Shown here piece after piece: positions 25,729 to 37,687 of a DNA stretch of 64,000 bases. The translations under genes were made by a program, and so were the position numbers. Each line of letters opens with the position of its first letter. Position 1 is the first letter of the stretch. The stretch is from Arctopsyche grandis. Its lineage: Eukaryota; Arthropoda; Insecta; Trichoptera; Hydropsychidae. The stretch covers positions 26,801,206-26,865,205 of the forward strand of contig NC_135360.1 in NCBI RefSeq assembly GCF_051622035.1. The letters are read 5' to 3'. The notes beneath the pieces are model-generated. The model was not told the origin of the DNA, did no database searches, and saw only the letters and a program-made list of their open reading frames with translations.

Positions 25729-26030
25729 GGACGCGATGTAGGTATGTGGATATGTACCGGACCCTGGACAAGTATGGAGATTTCAAAAAATAAATTTTAG
25801 AATACCAGGAGTATATTTTGTGCCTATAGATATTTAATAAAATAAATACACGCGAACGAGGTGAGAACCAATCAGCTTGAAGTGACCCAAAGACGTGAAC
25901 AAAACGATCAATTCGGACCAATGGGTGCATTTCAAGCATCCGCTATTGTAATGCCGACATATGTAATTTATGCGCAAAATTTATCATTGAGCGAAATATG
26001 CGTGTTAAATAAATAATAATAGATGCCTAA

Positions 26031-26256
26031 TCTAATATACATATAATTTCGAAAGAGACTTTGTATGTAAGTTTCTTTGGTTGGAAACTTCGTAAACAAA
26101 ACAAAATTTCAATGACGACAATTCAATTGGTTGAATATTATATTTTTTCGATTCAAATAAATTTAATAAAAAAACAAATGAATATTTACTAATAGATTTG
26201 CCATACTTACGCTGTTTATATTACAAATACTGAGCGAAGCCGGGTAAAACAACTAG
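26031..26256 (+). mobile_element. Helitron-like element, family 1
   Basis: Starts TCTAATATACATATAATTTC and ends GAGCGAAGCCGGGTAAAACA then ACTAG|T. The GAGCgaaGCCGG segment can form the small 3' hairpin expected of Helitrons. Confidence 0.75.
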
Positions 26257-26262
26257 TATATA

Positions 26263-26722
26263 TCAATTTCGATTCCTTTTTCAGTTCCGGTTCCGGATTC
26301 CATTTTCAGTTCCGGATCTGAATTCCTAGTTCAGTTCCGGATACGGGCTCCTGTTTCAGTTCCGATTCCGATTAATTATTACTACACGTATTGTAACTTT
26401 ATTTTAAATCATGTATCAATTTGTTTCCGAAACCACCCGTTGAAATTTCAACAGACACAACACTAGTGTACATACATACATATATAAACGTAGAATTACA
26501 ACGATTTATTTTTGAATAATAACGCCAGAGTTGCTATTTTATTTACAAATATTAATTTATTTTATCGTTGACTTCAATGTCTTGCACATTTTCTTTGTGA
26601 CGTCATTGGAATTATTAATATCATAGTTTCGTTTATAGTGGTTATTTACGGGGCTTGAAATCTGAAAAGAGTTCTGTTTTTCGACTTTCATCCACCCAAG
26701 CAACGCCGGGTATTTTGACTAG
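26263..26722 (+). mobile_element. Helitron-like element abutting myo terminal exon
   Basis: Starts TCAATTTCGATTCC, contains repeated CAGTTCCGGATTCC-type units, and ends CAACGCCGGGTATTTTGACT then AG|T, with ACCC/GGGT and GC/GC pairing before the end. Its last base is 36 bp from the myo exon. Confidence 0.65.
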
Positions 26723-26758
26723 TATAAAATAATAAATCTCGTTATGTGTCAATTTCAG

Positions 26759-27142
26759 ATGCCCTATTTGGAGGTGTATATAGACGACGAGCATAGGAAG
26801 CGGACGAAACGCACCTTAGGCCTGACCTGCACCGAGGACTCGGAGGAGACGCGCTGCTGCCGTTATCCTCTGACCGTGGATTTCGAGGACTTCGGCTGGG
26901 ACTGGATCATAGCCCCGAAGAAGTACGAGGCCAACTTCTGCATGGGCGACTGTCCTTACGCTTTCATGCAGAAGTTCCCCAACACCCACGTGGTCCACCT
27001 GGCTTCGCCGCCAGGCTATCCAGGCCCGTGCTGCACGCCGAGGAAGGTCAGCTCCATCCAGCTGCTGCACTTCGATCACGAGTTCAACATCATCGCTGGC
27101 GACATACCAGGCATGATCGTCGAAAGGTGTGGCTGCTCGTAA
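26759..27142 (+). CDS. myo: myoglianin terminal exon: furin site and mature TGF-beta domain
   Basis: Terminal exon encoding the end of the prodomain, a basic RKRTKR furin-type cleavage site, and a mature domain of about 109 residues ending in RCGCS and TAA. The mature part has nine cysteines, as is usual for the GDF8/11 (myostatin/myoglianin) group: LTC, RCC, NFC, GDC, PCC and CGC. The blocks [19 protein letters not shown] and GPCCTPRK are near-identical to the family signature. The acceptor is TTTCAG at 26753-26758, phase 0. An upstream in-frame ATG at 26744 is intronic and is not the start. The ligand acts outside the cell as a disulfide-linked dimer on activin-type receptors; in flies it regulates muscle size and neuron remodelling (family knowledge). 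A Helitron-like insertion ends 36 bp before this exon. A candidate poly(A) signal AATAAA lies at 27777-27782. Confidence 0.97.
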   Translation: MPYLEVYIDDEHRKRTKRTLGLTCTEDSEETRCCRYPLTVDFEDFGWDWIIAPKKYEANFCMGDCPYAFMQKFPNTHVVHLASPPGYPGPCCTPRKVSSIQLLHFDHEFNIIAGDIPGMIVERCGCS

Positions 27143-30100
27143 TGAGCACAGCTCTGATCTGAAACTCACCCCCCCATTTTAGTGTGATACACATTTGAGT
27201 GCGTCTCTCATCTTGTGATCTGTGGCGTAGTTGTGACGATTTACTGCACAAATTTCAGTGTATGTACCCCGACGATTACTGTCCATTTTTATTTTTATTT
27301 TATTTTTTGTTTTTTTTTTTATATTCTTTGACTATTAGTAGATAAAACTGTGCTAAAATGAATCTCAACTTCATTGACCAGTCGCTTAATTGTAATTATT
27401 TATATTTAATAGATTACGTGTGTAGTTTTTTATATTGGGTGATAGGTGATCGAATATTTAGTTAACTTATATATGTACATCACTTACAAAACCTAGCTCT
27501 TTTTTGTGTACACATTCATCGTCATCATTCATTAGTGCAAATTTAAACCAAATGCATATATGTATGTACATAACAACGCGTCCCTAAGGGCCATTGTTCT
27601 TTAAAGAACATGGTGATAAGTCCACAACTTTTCTGAATTGAATTATTATCGGAACACATTGGCTAATTTTCAAATATTTTTTTTGACAATGCAATGTACA
27701 AAAGATAATAAGTTCACGCATCAATGATTTTCCAAAACCATCTATTAAAATATCAACAAGCGAAATATTATTAGAAAATAAAAGCCAAAGGCACTTGCAA
27801 TAAATTGAAAAATAGTTAACTGGAGTATTATATAATGACTAGTGTTGTACCCGATGAAATATTATCGCATGGGTTTTGGCATATTAAGTTATTAAATAAA
27901 AAATAAATAAAAGAAATGTGTCAGTCCTGTGTTGGATATCCTGGTGATGGTCGAATTTTTTTCAAATACCTTTTAAATCTATTTATATTTAATTATTTAA
28001 TATGAAAAAAAATGATAAAAACTACCTACCTACCTACTTATGTACATATAAACAATATAAAACACCAATAGAAAAATTAATTAATTGATTAATTAAATAA
28101 AATTTTAATATTTGGCGCTAAATGTTCAGAGACTTATTTTCCTAGAGGAAAAATTGGTAGCAAACAGTATATACATATATATGTAGAAGTTTTTTTCTTT
28201 TGTTATTAAATTCGTACATTTTGTTGGCAGTGTTTTAGCTGTGACGTACATATGTATGTCGAATCGAAACGACTATTATAGTACGGCGAGCGTTATCGCA
28301 AATACACAGACACACAGAATAGCGATATCATATATACATATATAACTATGAAGATTTACCATTTCTATATTCAGTTCCCCTAATATATTGTTATCTTTGA
28401 AACGCTATCCTGATTAATAGGATCTTATGGACATATCACCATTTTCTAAGAACGTGACATATTGATGCTACCCACCAAAGCATCAGCTTTTCTTTTAAAA
28501 ATCATAAGAAACCATTCGAGAAATCCCTTATAAATGTAATTACTTGAAAATGTTCATCTATTTTCTAAAATTGGTCACGCATTCAAATTATAACGTTTGG
28601 TTTATGTTTGCACGAAGTGGTCCATAGTTCATCTACATATCATCTCATCGAAAATGACGAGTAGTATTTTAAATTTGCATGATCGGCTAGGAGCTTTGAA
28701 TTCAATTCCACTGTTGTGTGAGAACTTTGAGTGTATCTTCATGTTTGTTTTAAAATATTTGAGTATTTGTATGATCGACTGTCGTGGGAATACGTGTTTG
28801 TGTTTGTTTATGTATGTGTTTGTGTGTGTGTGTGTGATTTAAATCTAATATTATTATTGGACAACATGAACGATGAAGACATTTGATGGTACAGATTTCT
28901 AATTTCTTTCATGTATAGATTTAAATTTGCCTACTCAGTGATTTAACATTTTTGAAAATTCATACCATATCTCTATCATATTCGTGTGTTTTGTATGTGT
29001 TTTTAAATAATTTAAGCGTATTATCATTGTCATTGTTTCACGTTTTGAAGAGCTAGGTGAAATGACTGATTTTTTTTATTATAATTAAAATAATCTATTT
29101 GTCGTCCAACATATTTTTTTATCAAAAATTACTTTCTAATTTATTGCAGAGCATTTTGGATTATATCAGTATAACCTTACCTTATCAAAAAAGAAAAATG
29201 AAAAAAAAGTAAAAAAAAAAAATACGTCACCCATCACTTTTAGTCCTTATCAATAGGAGCACACACGTGTATATACATATGTACATGCATACATACAATT
29301 ACGTGTTAGACATTTATATAATTGGCAAATAAAATAATTATATTACGTGTACGATGTAATAAATGAAAACTTAGACACACAACTTAATGAAATATACATT
29401 TACTCTACAGTTATCTCATATTTAACTGAGCCAATGTATTGAATTTGTATTGTACGAGTCTGAGTATACATATATCGATGAGAAAGGAAATGTAATTTTA
29501 AGTTATTTAATTATTATAATACATGAACACACACACATACACATTCACTCAAACTTAAACATAAATAATGTTATTAAATAAGCAAAAATCAGTGTTGTAA
29601 ATATGACTCTTCAGACAAACACACAAACTTCACATTTACATTTTTAATTATTTTTTTGAAAATACAAATCGCGTATTGTGAATTTTCGATTTGTAAAACA
29701 GTCTTTGTCTTATTTAACTGTTCTTTATTATAAGTAATGTGTTTTTGAAGTCGATATTTAATTTAATTGTATTTAATAAAATTGACGCGTGGCTGGTCTG
29801 GTCGTTTGGACTTGGATATCAAGTGATTTTTTTTATACATATTTTTTTATTTTGTAATGTTTTAGTTAAAATTATTTTTACAAAAGAAATGCTTAGTCAG
29901 TAAGCTACTAAAATTATTTGGATTTGTTTATCGGTGATATTTCAATAGTATGCAAATAAAGATCTCAATAAAACTTCCCAAAAATACAACCTCCAACTTT
30001 CTTTTACCTACTTTCATAATCCTAAAGTAATAAATAAACATAAAAACTCAACAAAATATTGTATATTATTATTATTACCCTTTGTAACAACGTGAAAAAT

Positions 30101-30162
30101 ATTATATTAACAACATGGTGTATTCCTTACTTACTTCAAACTAAATAAAAACAACAATAAAT
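27143..30162. other. convergent intergenic region with the myo and channel 3' UTRs
   Basis: No further coding signal is visible. The sequence is AT-rich with several AATAAA motifs, the first on + at 27777-27782, and short CA/GT tracts. The myo 3' UTR (+) and the channel 3' UTR (-) must end here. Cleavage sites cannot be placed from sequence alone. Confidence 0.5.
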
Positions 30163-30327
30163 TCACAAAAAAGTAGTCCAATATACGATGTTCAATATGA
30201 AGAAGGAGAATGGAAAGAAGAATCGGGAAAATCGATCTATAAAAAGTGCAGTTTCCCTGCCATGACAGAATGTATCATACTGAGGTACGGCAACACTAGC
30301 GCGTATATCGTCTTCAGGAAACACTCC
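30163..30327 (-). CDS. chloride channel exon 7 (M4 and stop)
   Basis: Encodes the end of the cytoplasmic loop, then FIDRFSRFFFPFSFFILN and the M4 helix, ending WTTFL and TGA. The IDR.SR..FP..F..FN pattern is typical of Cys-loop M4 segments. Acceptor TTATTTCAG. Confidence 0.94.
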   Translation of the reverse strand, partial: GVFPEDDIRASVAVPQYDTFCHGRETALFIDRFSRFFFPFSFFILNIVYWTTFL

Positions 30328-31972
30328 CTGAAATAAGTACATATAGATACACATTGCAATACACATAAAAACGTAATTAAAATGCTTTAAAATACCTTAT
30401 ATCCATCCAAATCAGATCTTATATCTTCATCAGAGTATCCTTTCATGGCTTTAGTAGCCACAGGTCCCATATAATTATTCACAACGGCAAACTCAAACAA
30501 AGAAAGAAATACAAATACAGAACAAGAAGACATCCACACATCTATAGCCTTCACATAAGATACTGGAGGTAATGATTGTTGAGATTGTGTATTTTGAGTA
30601 GCTACAAATAAAAAAAAAATCAAAAATATAAACAATAAAAGTTCAATGTAATGATATGTATATGGTTCTTACAAATATGTACCTAAAGTAAGAAGTGACG
30701 TGACTCCAAGAGTGACCCGTGCTGGAATTGCTTCAGGTTTGATCCAAAAGGATATCCACGACATGACGACTATAAGAGCTGACGGTATGTACGTATGAAA
30801 GAGATGATAGCCCAATCTACGGCGAAGATTGAAAACGACAGCTAAACATGTGAAATTTCCTAAAAATTTACAAAAACATTCAAATAATCAACGATTCAAT
30901 AAACAACATGTTCAGTACTGATTGGCATACCTGTGGAATATTCTATAGTACAATCAGTTGTGTAATTATTAGAAATATCCAACTGCGGCAATTCAATCTC
31001 AGGGTTCACCACCAGAGGGTCAGTCATATTCCATATGAATCGTAGATCGTGTACCGTGTGAGACACTAGATTAAAAATAAGTTGTTTAGAATGGCTTCAC
31101 ACTCCTGATCGTGTTCTATATAACCCAAATGTAAATTAACACTTCGATTTGTGACGCATGAAGCCATAGAAATCGTATGAAAACTAGATCCGTCGTTTCG
31201 TAACCAAACAAACGCTGAAATGTAAACTATTTAAAGCAAAAGTGGATCAAATCCATTCTCAGTACTTAGCCCAAATCATCCTATGTAAATATTTTTTTAT
31301 TATAAATAAATTAAATGCACATCTCCAAGCTTTCAAATTTTATAAATGTATCGGCAAAGATTTTACATGTACATATGTATTTAATTACTTTATTGAAAAG
31401 ATTTTCGACCTGATGATGAGTTATATGTAATATATGTACATATGTATGCAGTTGTTTAAAAACATTTGTATTTATAGTATACTAGTGTTTTTACCCGGCA
31501 TTGCTCGGTATTTGTAATATAAACCAATTTAATATTAAACATTTTATTAAATTTATTTGAATATTCATTTGTTTTTTTCTACGAACCAAACAAACATACA
31601 AATTCTCTTTCGAAATTATATATTAGATAGTATCCAGGCAACATTAAGTAATTCTGGTAATAGAAATTGACAATAATCGAACTAAGTAAACAGTTTGCAC
31701 CAAAGTAAAATTCGTAACAGATTTGGAAAGCTTAAATTACCTATAATAAAATCTATTCACATTTAAATTTGAAAAAACTACTTAAAAATTGAATTCAGTT
31801 TTATTAAACAGATAAAAATAAATTTTAGTTTGAGTTTACTTACAACTTTCAATCATCATGGAGCATATTTGAGTATCATGAGGATATGATTCAAATTTCA
31901 TAGCACAAGAAAGTACTAAAGTTAATCTGTAAAATAAAATTTAACCACATATATATTATACAGAATTTTTTG

Positions 31973-32036
<64 letters not shown>

Positions 32037-33072
32037 TATGTAGATTCAGGGCCACCGAGAGGGGGGGGGGGGAAGCTGGAGCTAAAGTTCCAGGGCCCAG
32101 ACTACTTGAAGGCCCCATGTTATTGATATTTTATATTATTCTACATAAAAATACATATGCTTATTCAATGGTAAATGATTATTATTTTCGATCCGCGTAT
32201 TCTTTGTGTCATATCATTTTATATCATACTTTCTTATTCGATTATTTAAAAACATAGCATTACACATATAGGTATTTTTCTAATAGTTCTGATAGAATTT
32301 TCACATATTAAAAATATATCTTAGATTTTTTTCTTGGTTTTTCATAGGCTATGGAATTATTTTTCCAGGGCCCGAGATTCCTCTAGGCGGCCCTACATAC
32401 ATATATTGTATTTAGGTAATAAAAATGTAAATTTTTCACTTTGACATATACAGCAGAGTTTTGTCATGGTACAACCACAAATAATGATTCGGAATGCTCA
32501 TCTCGTGAAACGTCACTTTTTTAGCATTCTTAAAAAAACAATCAGGTCTCCAGATATTGTTCAACCAATCCACATCCAATATTCTATACTCCTCGTACAT
32601 ATTCTCCGGTAGCCTTAGACGCGGATCCCTCCAAGACTGTGCCAGAAATATGTCCGCTACATAAGTCTGCAAAATCGTACAAAAATTCTGAATATCAAAT
32701 TTTGAAAGATAACTGACAAATGTGTGGTTAATATTAACCATGGATTCCTCATTGATTGAATCAATGGATAATACAGTGACGTGAAAATAAACAATTGTAG
32801 GTTGACCCAACAGCTTGGGTGCTCGATTTTTGTCGTAGTATTTCGTCTTTATTGGCAATATATCCCGAAGAGATAGACTACTCTCGGTATTTTTCAATTC
32901 TATTTCCTGATACGATGAATTTGCTCTAAAATACATAAAATAATTGATAGTTTGATTCATATTAAGCTATACAATTCAACGACACTTACAGGAATGACAT
33001 TTTATGACCGTCCTCGGCTGAAATAAGGCTGAAGCACAACATGATGAAGACACGACGTAGTGCAAATAGCAT
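30163..33072 (-). CDS. Cys-loop ligand-gated chloride channel subunit, complete gene (7 exons, 444 aa)
   Basis: Joined exons on the minus strand: 33072-32990, 32925-32440, 31926-31844, 31065-30931, 30859-30683, 30601-30396 and 30327-30163. All junctions are GT-AG and phases are continuous, giving 1335 nt. In order: a signal peptide (residues 1-19, ending SLISA|ED); an extracellular ligand domain with WLNNIWRPD; a Cys-loop with 13 residues between C197 and C211; a second loop-C cysteine pair C256/C267; M1 (about 280-302); PAR (308-310) leading into M2, the signature of anion selectivity; M3 (about 341-363); a short M3-M4 loop; and M4 at the C terminus. The block KAIDVWMSSCSVFVFLSLFE and the following NNYMGPVATKAMKGYSDE resemble the insect group that includes Drosophila CG7589, CG6927 and CG11340 (pHCl-2/hodor). 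Members I recall are gated by pH or metal ions, but the ligand here is unknown. The family call is firm; the ortholog is not. Confidence 0.93.
30396..30601 (-). CDS. chloride channel exon 6 (M2 end, M2-M3 loop, M3)
   Basis: 206 nt encoding SLPPVSYVKAIDVWM and M3, then the start of a short cytoplasmic loop (GYSDEDIRSDLDGYK). Acceptor ATTTGTAG, donor TAAG|GTATTT, phase 0. Confidence 0.95.
30683..30859 (-). CDS. chloride channel exon 5 (M1 and start of M2)
   Basis: 177 nt encoding the second loop-C cysteine, LRRRLGYHLFHTYIPS, the rest of M1, and the PARVTLGVTSLLTL pore-lining start of M2. The Pro-Ala-Arg motif marks an anion channel. Donor TTTAG|GTACAT. Confidence 0.96.
30931..31065 (-). CDS. 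chloride channel exon 4 (pre-M1 extracellular part)
   Basis: 135 nt encoding HTVHDLRFIWN, two NxS/T sites (NMT, NYT) and the first cysteine of the loop-C pair. Acceptor AATCTAG, donor CACAG|GTATGC, phase 1. Confidence 0.93.
31482..31627 (-). mobile_element. short Helitron-like element in channel intron 3
   Basis: In reverse it reads TCTAATATATAATTTCGAAA to CCGAGCAATGCCGGGTAAAA then ACACTAG|T. The hairpin is kept, although the loop differs from the 50.9-kb copy. Confidence 0.75.
31844..31926 (-). CDS. chloride channel exon 3 (Cys-loop)
   Basis: 83 nt encoding LTLVLSCAMKFESYPHDTQ and then IC: the conserved Cys-loop with both cysteines and the FxxYPxDxQxC pattern. Acceptor TTTTACAG, donor GTT|GTAAGT. 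Confidence 0.95.
31974..32028 (+). repeat. (TA)n microsatellite
   Basis: About 27 TA units in channel intron 2. Confidence 0.95.
32047..32392 (+). mobile_element. hAT-like MITE in channel intron 2
   Basis: Ends CAGGGCCACCGAGAG and, inverted, CTCTAGGCGGCCCTA. Inner AGGGCCC repeats occur near both ends. No coding capacity. Confidence 0.6.
32440..32925 (-). CDS. chloride channel exon 2 (N-terminal ligand-binding domain)
   Basis: 486 nt encoding most of the extracellular beta-sandwich, including QSWRDPRL, WLNNIWRPDCFF and LYHDKTLLYMSK. The acceptor is TTTTAG at 32931-32926. The donor is a less common CAAA|GTGAAA, chosen because it alone keeps the frame into exon 3. NxS/T sites occur at NSS and NHT. 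Confidence 0.93.
32990..33072 (-). CDS. chloride channel exon 1 (signal peptide)
   Basis: Encodes residues 1-27. The ATG at 33072-33070 is followed by a hydrophobic core (VFIMLCFSLISA), as expected of a secretory signal. Donor TTCCT|GTAAGT, two bases into codon 28. This exon is too short to stand out as an open frame and was placed by signal peptide and splice phase. Confidence 0.85.
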
Positions 33073-33825
33073 TTTAATACCAAAAATATAGCAGCTCTAA
33101 TATTAAGCTTGACAAATCACCGGTCGTTTAAGTTATCCGTAAATATTTGTGTTTATATTCACTTAAGTTAGCAAGTATTAAATTCATGTTTGTATTTACA
33201 TGTGTAATATCATCTTTAGATTTTGATAGCAATGTTTTGCATTATCAATGGAATGAATCACTTTCAATATTAGGCAGAATAATAAGTTAAAACTATATGT
33301 AATAAGTACCCAATAAAGGAACACTACTCAATAGGTCAACACCGGAAACGTAAAGTCAATCGAATGGCTAATCAAATTATGTTGTGAAGGCTTTCCTCAG
33401 GAAATGTTAGTATTTGAGTGACCCGAATAACTTTTGACAGAGGCGCACAACCATTGGTACAATAAAAATATATGTACGTCTGATTTCAATATAAGTATAA
33501 TTATTCTGAAAATTCATTACATAAAATGTGGAAGGGAGGCAAACAGACGAAAATGAATACTTTAATTAAAAGATAAATATTTATTAATTAAATAAAAACA
33601 AACTACATACATATATAGTATAGCATTAGGAATAGGAATTCACGTAGGATTTTTTTAAAGATAATAGCATTCAGATGAGCTCAGTATGTTGTCGAACATT
33701 GTCGTATTATTTTCTTTAGTATACACAGTCTTTGAGATTCGTTCGATTTTCTACCTGAATGCCATCTTTTAATTCCTGTATAGTTGGAAAACGTGAGCAT
33801 ACACTTTTATCTTTAAATATATAGA

Positions 33826-33990
33826 ATGGTACCCGAGAGAATGCAAAAGGGTAAAAAGAAGACCGCAGGGAAGATGAATAGATGAAATTAGGAAAATGTG
33901 TGGAGTGAGATGGATCAGAGTTGCGCAAAACAGAGACGAATGGAAGAGTGCTGGAGAGGCCTCCATCCAGGAGTAGATGACGATGATGAA
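33826..33990 (+). mobile_element. RTE-type LINE 3' end fragment
   Basis: Reading on + gives KRVKRRPQGR, then DEIRKMCGVRWIRVAQNRDE and WKSAGEAS, the C terminus of insect RTE-like endonuclease/reverse transcriptases. It is followed by a GATGACGATGATG tail. Copy of the element at 53975-54369. Confidence 0.75.
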
Positions 33991-34399
33991 ATCCACAGAA
34001 ATAAATAACATACTGATAAATCAGCCGAGAATAAAGATACAATTTTTATTACAAACCTCCTTTACGTTTCACTTACGATTACAATTCAGGAAAAAAATTG
34101 CCTCTTATCCGATCGCTTTCATACTTTGCCATATTGCTCATTTTGGTCATCAATATAAGTAAATGGATCCTCCGCCATTACGATAGAGATAAAATATCGT
34201 TTAAGACGCGTTTGAAGTTTGCAAATTTGAAATCTAGGTGACGTCTATGTAGTATTTAGTTTTATACATAGATGGCGGTAGTAAAATAAAATTATTGGTA
34301 TTTTTATTCAAAATAATAATTTATATATGTTAATATTATATACAAAACGAAAAAAGAGGTTTGTTTTTAAAAAACTTTTTTTTACAAGGCTATTTTTTC

Positions 34400-34700
34400 T
34401 ATTATTATTGACCGTAAATGTCTTGTTGTTATTATTTATGATTCGATTCTTAAGTCACTCCTAATCCTTAGGAATTAGTTAATATAAACAAAAATAAAAT
34501 GATATAGTTTAAATTAGGTTAGGTTAGGTCTCGTCGTTATTGTCAAATTAGGTCTCGTCGGTTTGATTATTATGTCTGGTCTAATAATCCCCAGGAATCA
34601 GTCAATGTAATGTAAATTAAAATGTAAACAAAAAAATAAAATATAGTTGAGGTTAGGTTAGGTTAGGTTAGGTTAGGTTAGGTTACGTCACGTCATTATT
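34400..34700 (+). repeat. tandem repeat units ending in TTAGG-type tracts
   Basis: Two to three related units of about 120-150 bp (TCCTTAGGAATTAGTTAAT... and CCCCAGGAATCAGTCAATG...). Each ends in GGTTA repeats: three at about 34516-34531 and seven at about 34651-34685. They are followed by GTCTCGTCG or GTCACGTCA. Confidence 0.7.
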
Positions 34701-35202
34701 ATTTGTGGTTTGATTCTCGTGTCATATACGAATGATGTACGTGCATATGTATTAGATAAAGATCAGGTTGTATTCTAAATAGCATTATTTTTAAAAATAT
34801 TGGTAAGCACATTCATGTGTAGTGAGGTGAAATAAATAATAGAATATTTATTGATATAATATATTTTTTTAATTGTTTTAAGTAGGTACATTCATTTTTT
34901 CTATACAATTTTATGTAGACAAAACTGTATTGTTTATTTATATATTCATTCACGATTTTGTCAAGTATTTATCATTTTTTTATAATTACAATTTATTGTT
35001 GATATTAACACAACCATTCATCATCATTATGTGAAAAACACACATACACACCGTATGTACAGTACAAATACAATAAAAAATTATGACAAAAATTTTTCAT
35101 TGATAATTCTTTATACAAAAAAAACTTATGAAACATAAAAAAGAAAACAAGTCTCATATGGTAATTAAAAAAAATTATATTCTTAACATGTGTGTGTAAA
35201 AT

Positions 35203-35209
35203 ATGTGTG

Positions 35210-35254
<45 letters not shown>
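35203..35254 (+). repeat. (GT)n microsatellite
   Basis: About 25 GT units, with a single CT interruption at the right end. Confidence 0.95.
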
Positions 35255-35256
<2 letters not shown>

Positions 35257-37687
35257 TGTGTATATGTATGTACAATTTCGAAAAAAAATATCAAAAACAT
35301 TTCAACAAATGTATACAAATAACAAAATTACAAAAATTGGCAAAAATATTTCGTTAACACGTTATTTTTCATATTTCCCATATAAAAAAATTCTCAACAT
35401 GCATAAAATGGCATTTAAATCATTGTAAAATACAAATGCAATTAAAACATAAACAACTAACTATCACAGAAGAAACTTTCCTAAAAGGAAATTAATTGTC
35501 ATTTAAAAAGTTAACAATTGAATTGGATAGTTTGTTCATATACATACATAGAATCAAAATTATTAAAATGTTGCTCAATTTCCAAAAGAGAATATTTTCA
35601 AGGGTTTTTTAAATTTCATTATTAAAAGAATACAAAATATTTCAAAAATTTACAATAAATGTTATCGTTGCAGAATTAATATTTTTTATCAATTAGTCAT
35701 TAATAATCAAAAGCCAATAAAATCGATTTCTCCAACCTAATAAAACTTTTCTTATGAATACATACATATATGTATGTACGTTCAATGTTAACTTTTTAGC
35801 TGTTTGCGGTTAAGAACTAATGAGAAAAGTATAATACTTATTTACACCACAAAACTTTTATTATAGTGTCACTATATAATGTCATAATAATTAAATAAAA
35901 GTAATAAATATGTACAAATACATGGATGGCGGGCGTAATCGTATGTATGTGATGTGTGTATGTGTGTGTGTGTGTTTTAATAATTTAAAAACATTTCATG
36001 AGATCAGTCTCACAAAACATAGGCTTTCAGCGACCGTCAAGCCTCTCCTGTCATAAAATATCATAAAAATTAAATAGAAAAATCTCTTTTTACAGCACAT
36101 ATCGAACTTATGTCAAATTTACTTAATATCCCTAAATGATTGCAACAATTATTTAATTAATTGTAAACTTAAATATACTTGGCACAGAGGAACATTTTGT
36201 TATTAAAAAATAAATAGAAATAATTATTATTACATGACGAGGGTACAGTGTTTCCGCAGAATCTAAGAACGTGTAAGTTTACAATTAAATTATAAATAAA
36301 ATTATACATTACAAGTATCTTTGTTCTTTATTGTTCAAAGAAAAATCATAATCAATATATAAAATACATCGTATAAGTACATTCAATTGCAAAATTGTGA
36401 TGTCGAACAATGCGATAACATTTCAATATTTAAATTAGTTCAATTTCATATTATAATCCCGTCAATGGAATGTTTAAACTGTTTGGATGCCAAAGAAAAT
36501 AATACAATACTACATATTTCATTCATCAATGAACTTTTCAAACCAACGGTATAATTACTTTCCGAGACATTTCAAGAAAAAAAACGTAGATTCTACGAAA
36601 CACTGCAATGCGATAACATTAAATCAACTTATAATAATATAATCAAAGAAACGTTAGCATTATTTTGATTTTCCAATTTCATCTTAACGTGATTAAAATG
36701 TTAATTGATCTGCATCACTAGATTTCAATCCGTCAAATTGCAAATTAAATTTATATTTAATAATTTACTTTCCGTATATATCAGCCGCGCCTATTTCGCC
36801 TAAAACGCAACAGGTTGACATTCAAAACTATGATTTTAACATGAACTACATAATCCATCGACGAAAAGGATGAGTATCAAAACAGAAAGCAAAAAAAAAA
36901 GAAATATTTATAACTACTAATCAACAGATTTAGATACTAGTATAAAAATTATTCACAGTTTACAATAATTTACATATGCATACGTGAATTAATTCCACGC
37001 AAATGCACATATAAATATTCATATTACTATATATACATATGTATATAATTTTACGCTATATGACACACTTCATAAACTGTCTAAATAGTCACCATTACAA
37101 GTTCAATCTTAATTTTCGTTTTATACATACAATTTGTTCCTACAGAGTTCGTTTTATTTTTTAATTCTTATTATACACATTTTTTATACACACTTAAAAC
37201 GATAAGGCCATAATTGTTTAAGATAATTAATACTCCCAGAGACAATTACTAGCCCTGCCAAAAAAGTCAATATATTTTCTGTGATCAATCCCCTCGTCTG
37301 TTGACAAAACAAATTGAACTTGAATGACCGTATTATTATTATTAATAATAATAAATTTAAGCAACTATGTTCAGTGGATAAAAATAAAATGAGGTATTTT
37401 AGTATGGCTACAAAATATTAACTGCTGTCTTAGTTACGCCGAAGGTTATAAATGTATAATAGTTCGTCCATTTGTAAAACTCAACGTTCATGTTTTTACA
37501 AACAATCAAAAATATACACCGAAAACAAACTTACTGTACGAAAAAAAATCTTATACTTATATAAATGCAACTTTATGAGCAAACTTACACAATATGTCGA
37601 TTGGTAACGATTATACAACTGGTAATACATGTATGAAACAAAAATAACTTTAATATCACAGAAAACGTATTGACTTTTTAGCTATGA

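Larger units (their letters stand above)
24498..26758 (+). other. last intron of myo, largely mobile-element DNA
   Basis: The intron runs from GTAATT to TTTCAG. In order it contains a Helitron-like copy, a hAT-like element, a long (TA)n tract and two more Helitron-like copies. Only about 85 bp after the donor, about 370 bp in the middle and 36 bp before the acceptor look free of recognisable repeats. Confidence 0.8.
33073..37687. other. region between the channel 5' end and the pan stop: pan 3' UTR plus intergenic
   Basis: AT-rich, with no further exon seen. Contains an RTE-type fragment (33826-33990), the TTAGG-like tracts (34510-34690), a long GT tract near 35.2 kb and several minus-strand AATAAA candidates. 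Where pan transcription ends cannot be told. Confidence 0.5.

Noticed and set aside
25454-25939. 161-codon minus frame and 91-codon plus frame
   Set aside because: They translate the TA microsatellite and hAT end; no real protein.
26816-27169. Minus-strand 117-codon frame
   Set aside because: Antisense shadow of the myo mature-domain exon.
34650-34686. Telomere
   Set aside because: Only about seven GGTTA units, inside a gene-bearing region; interstitial only.
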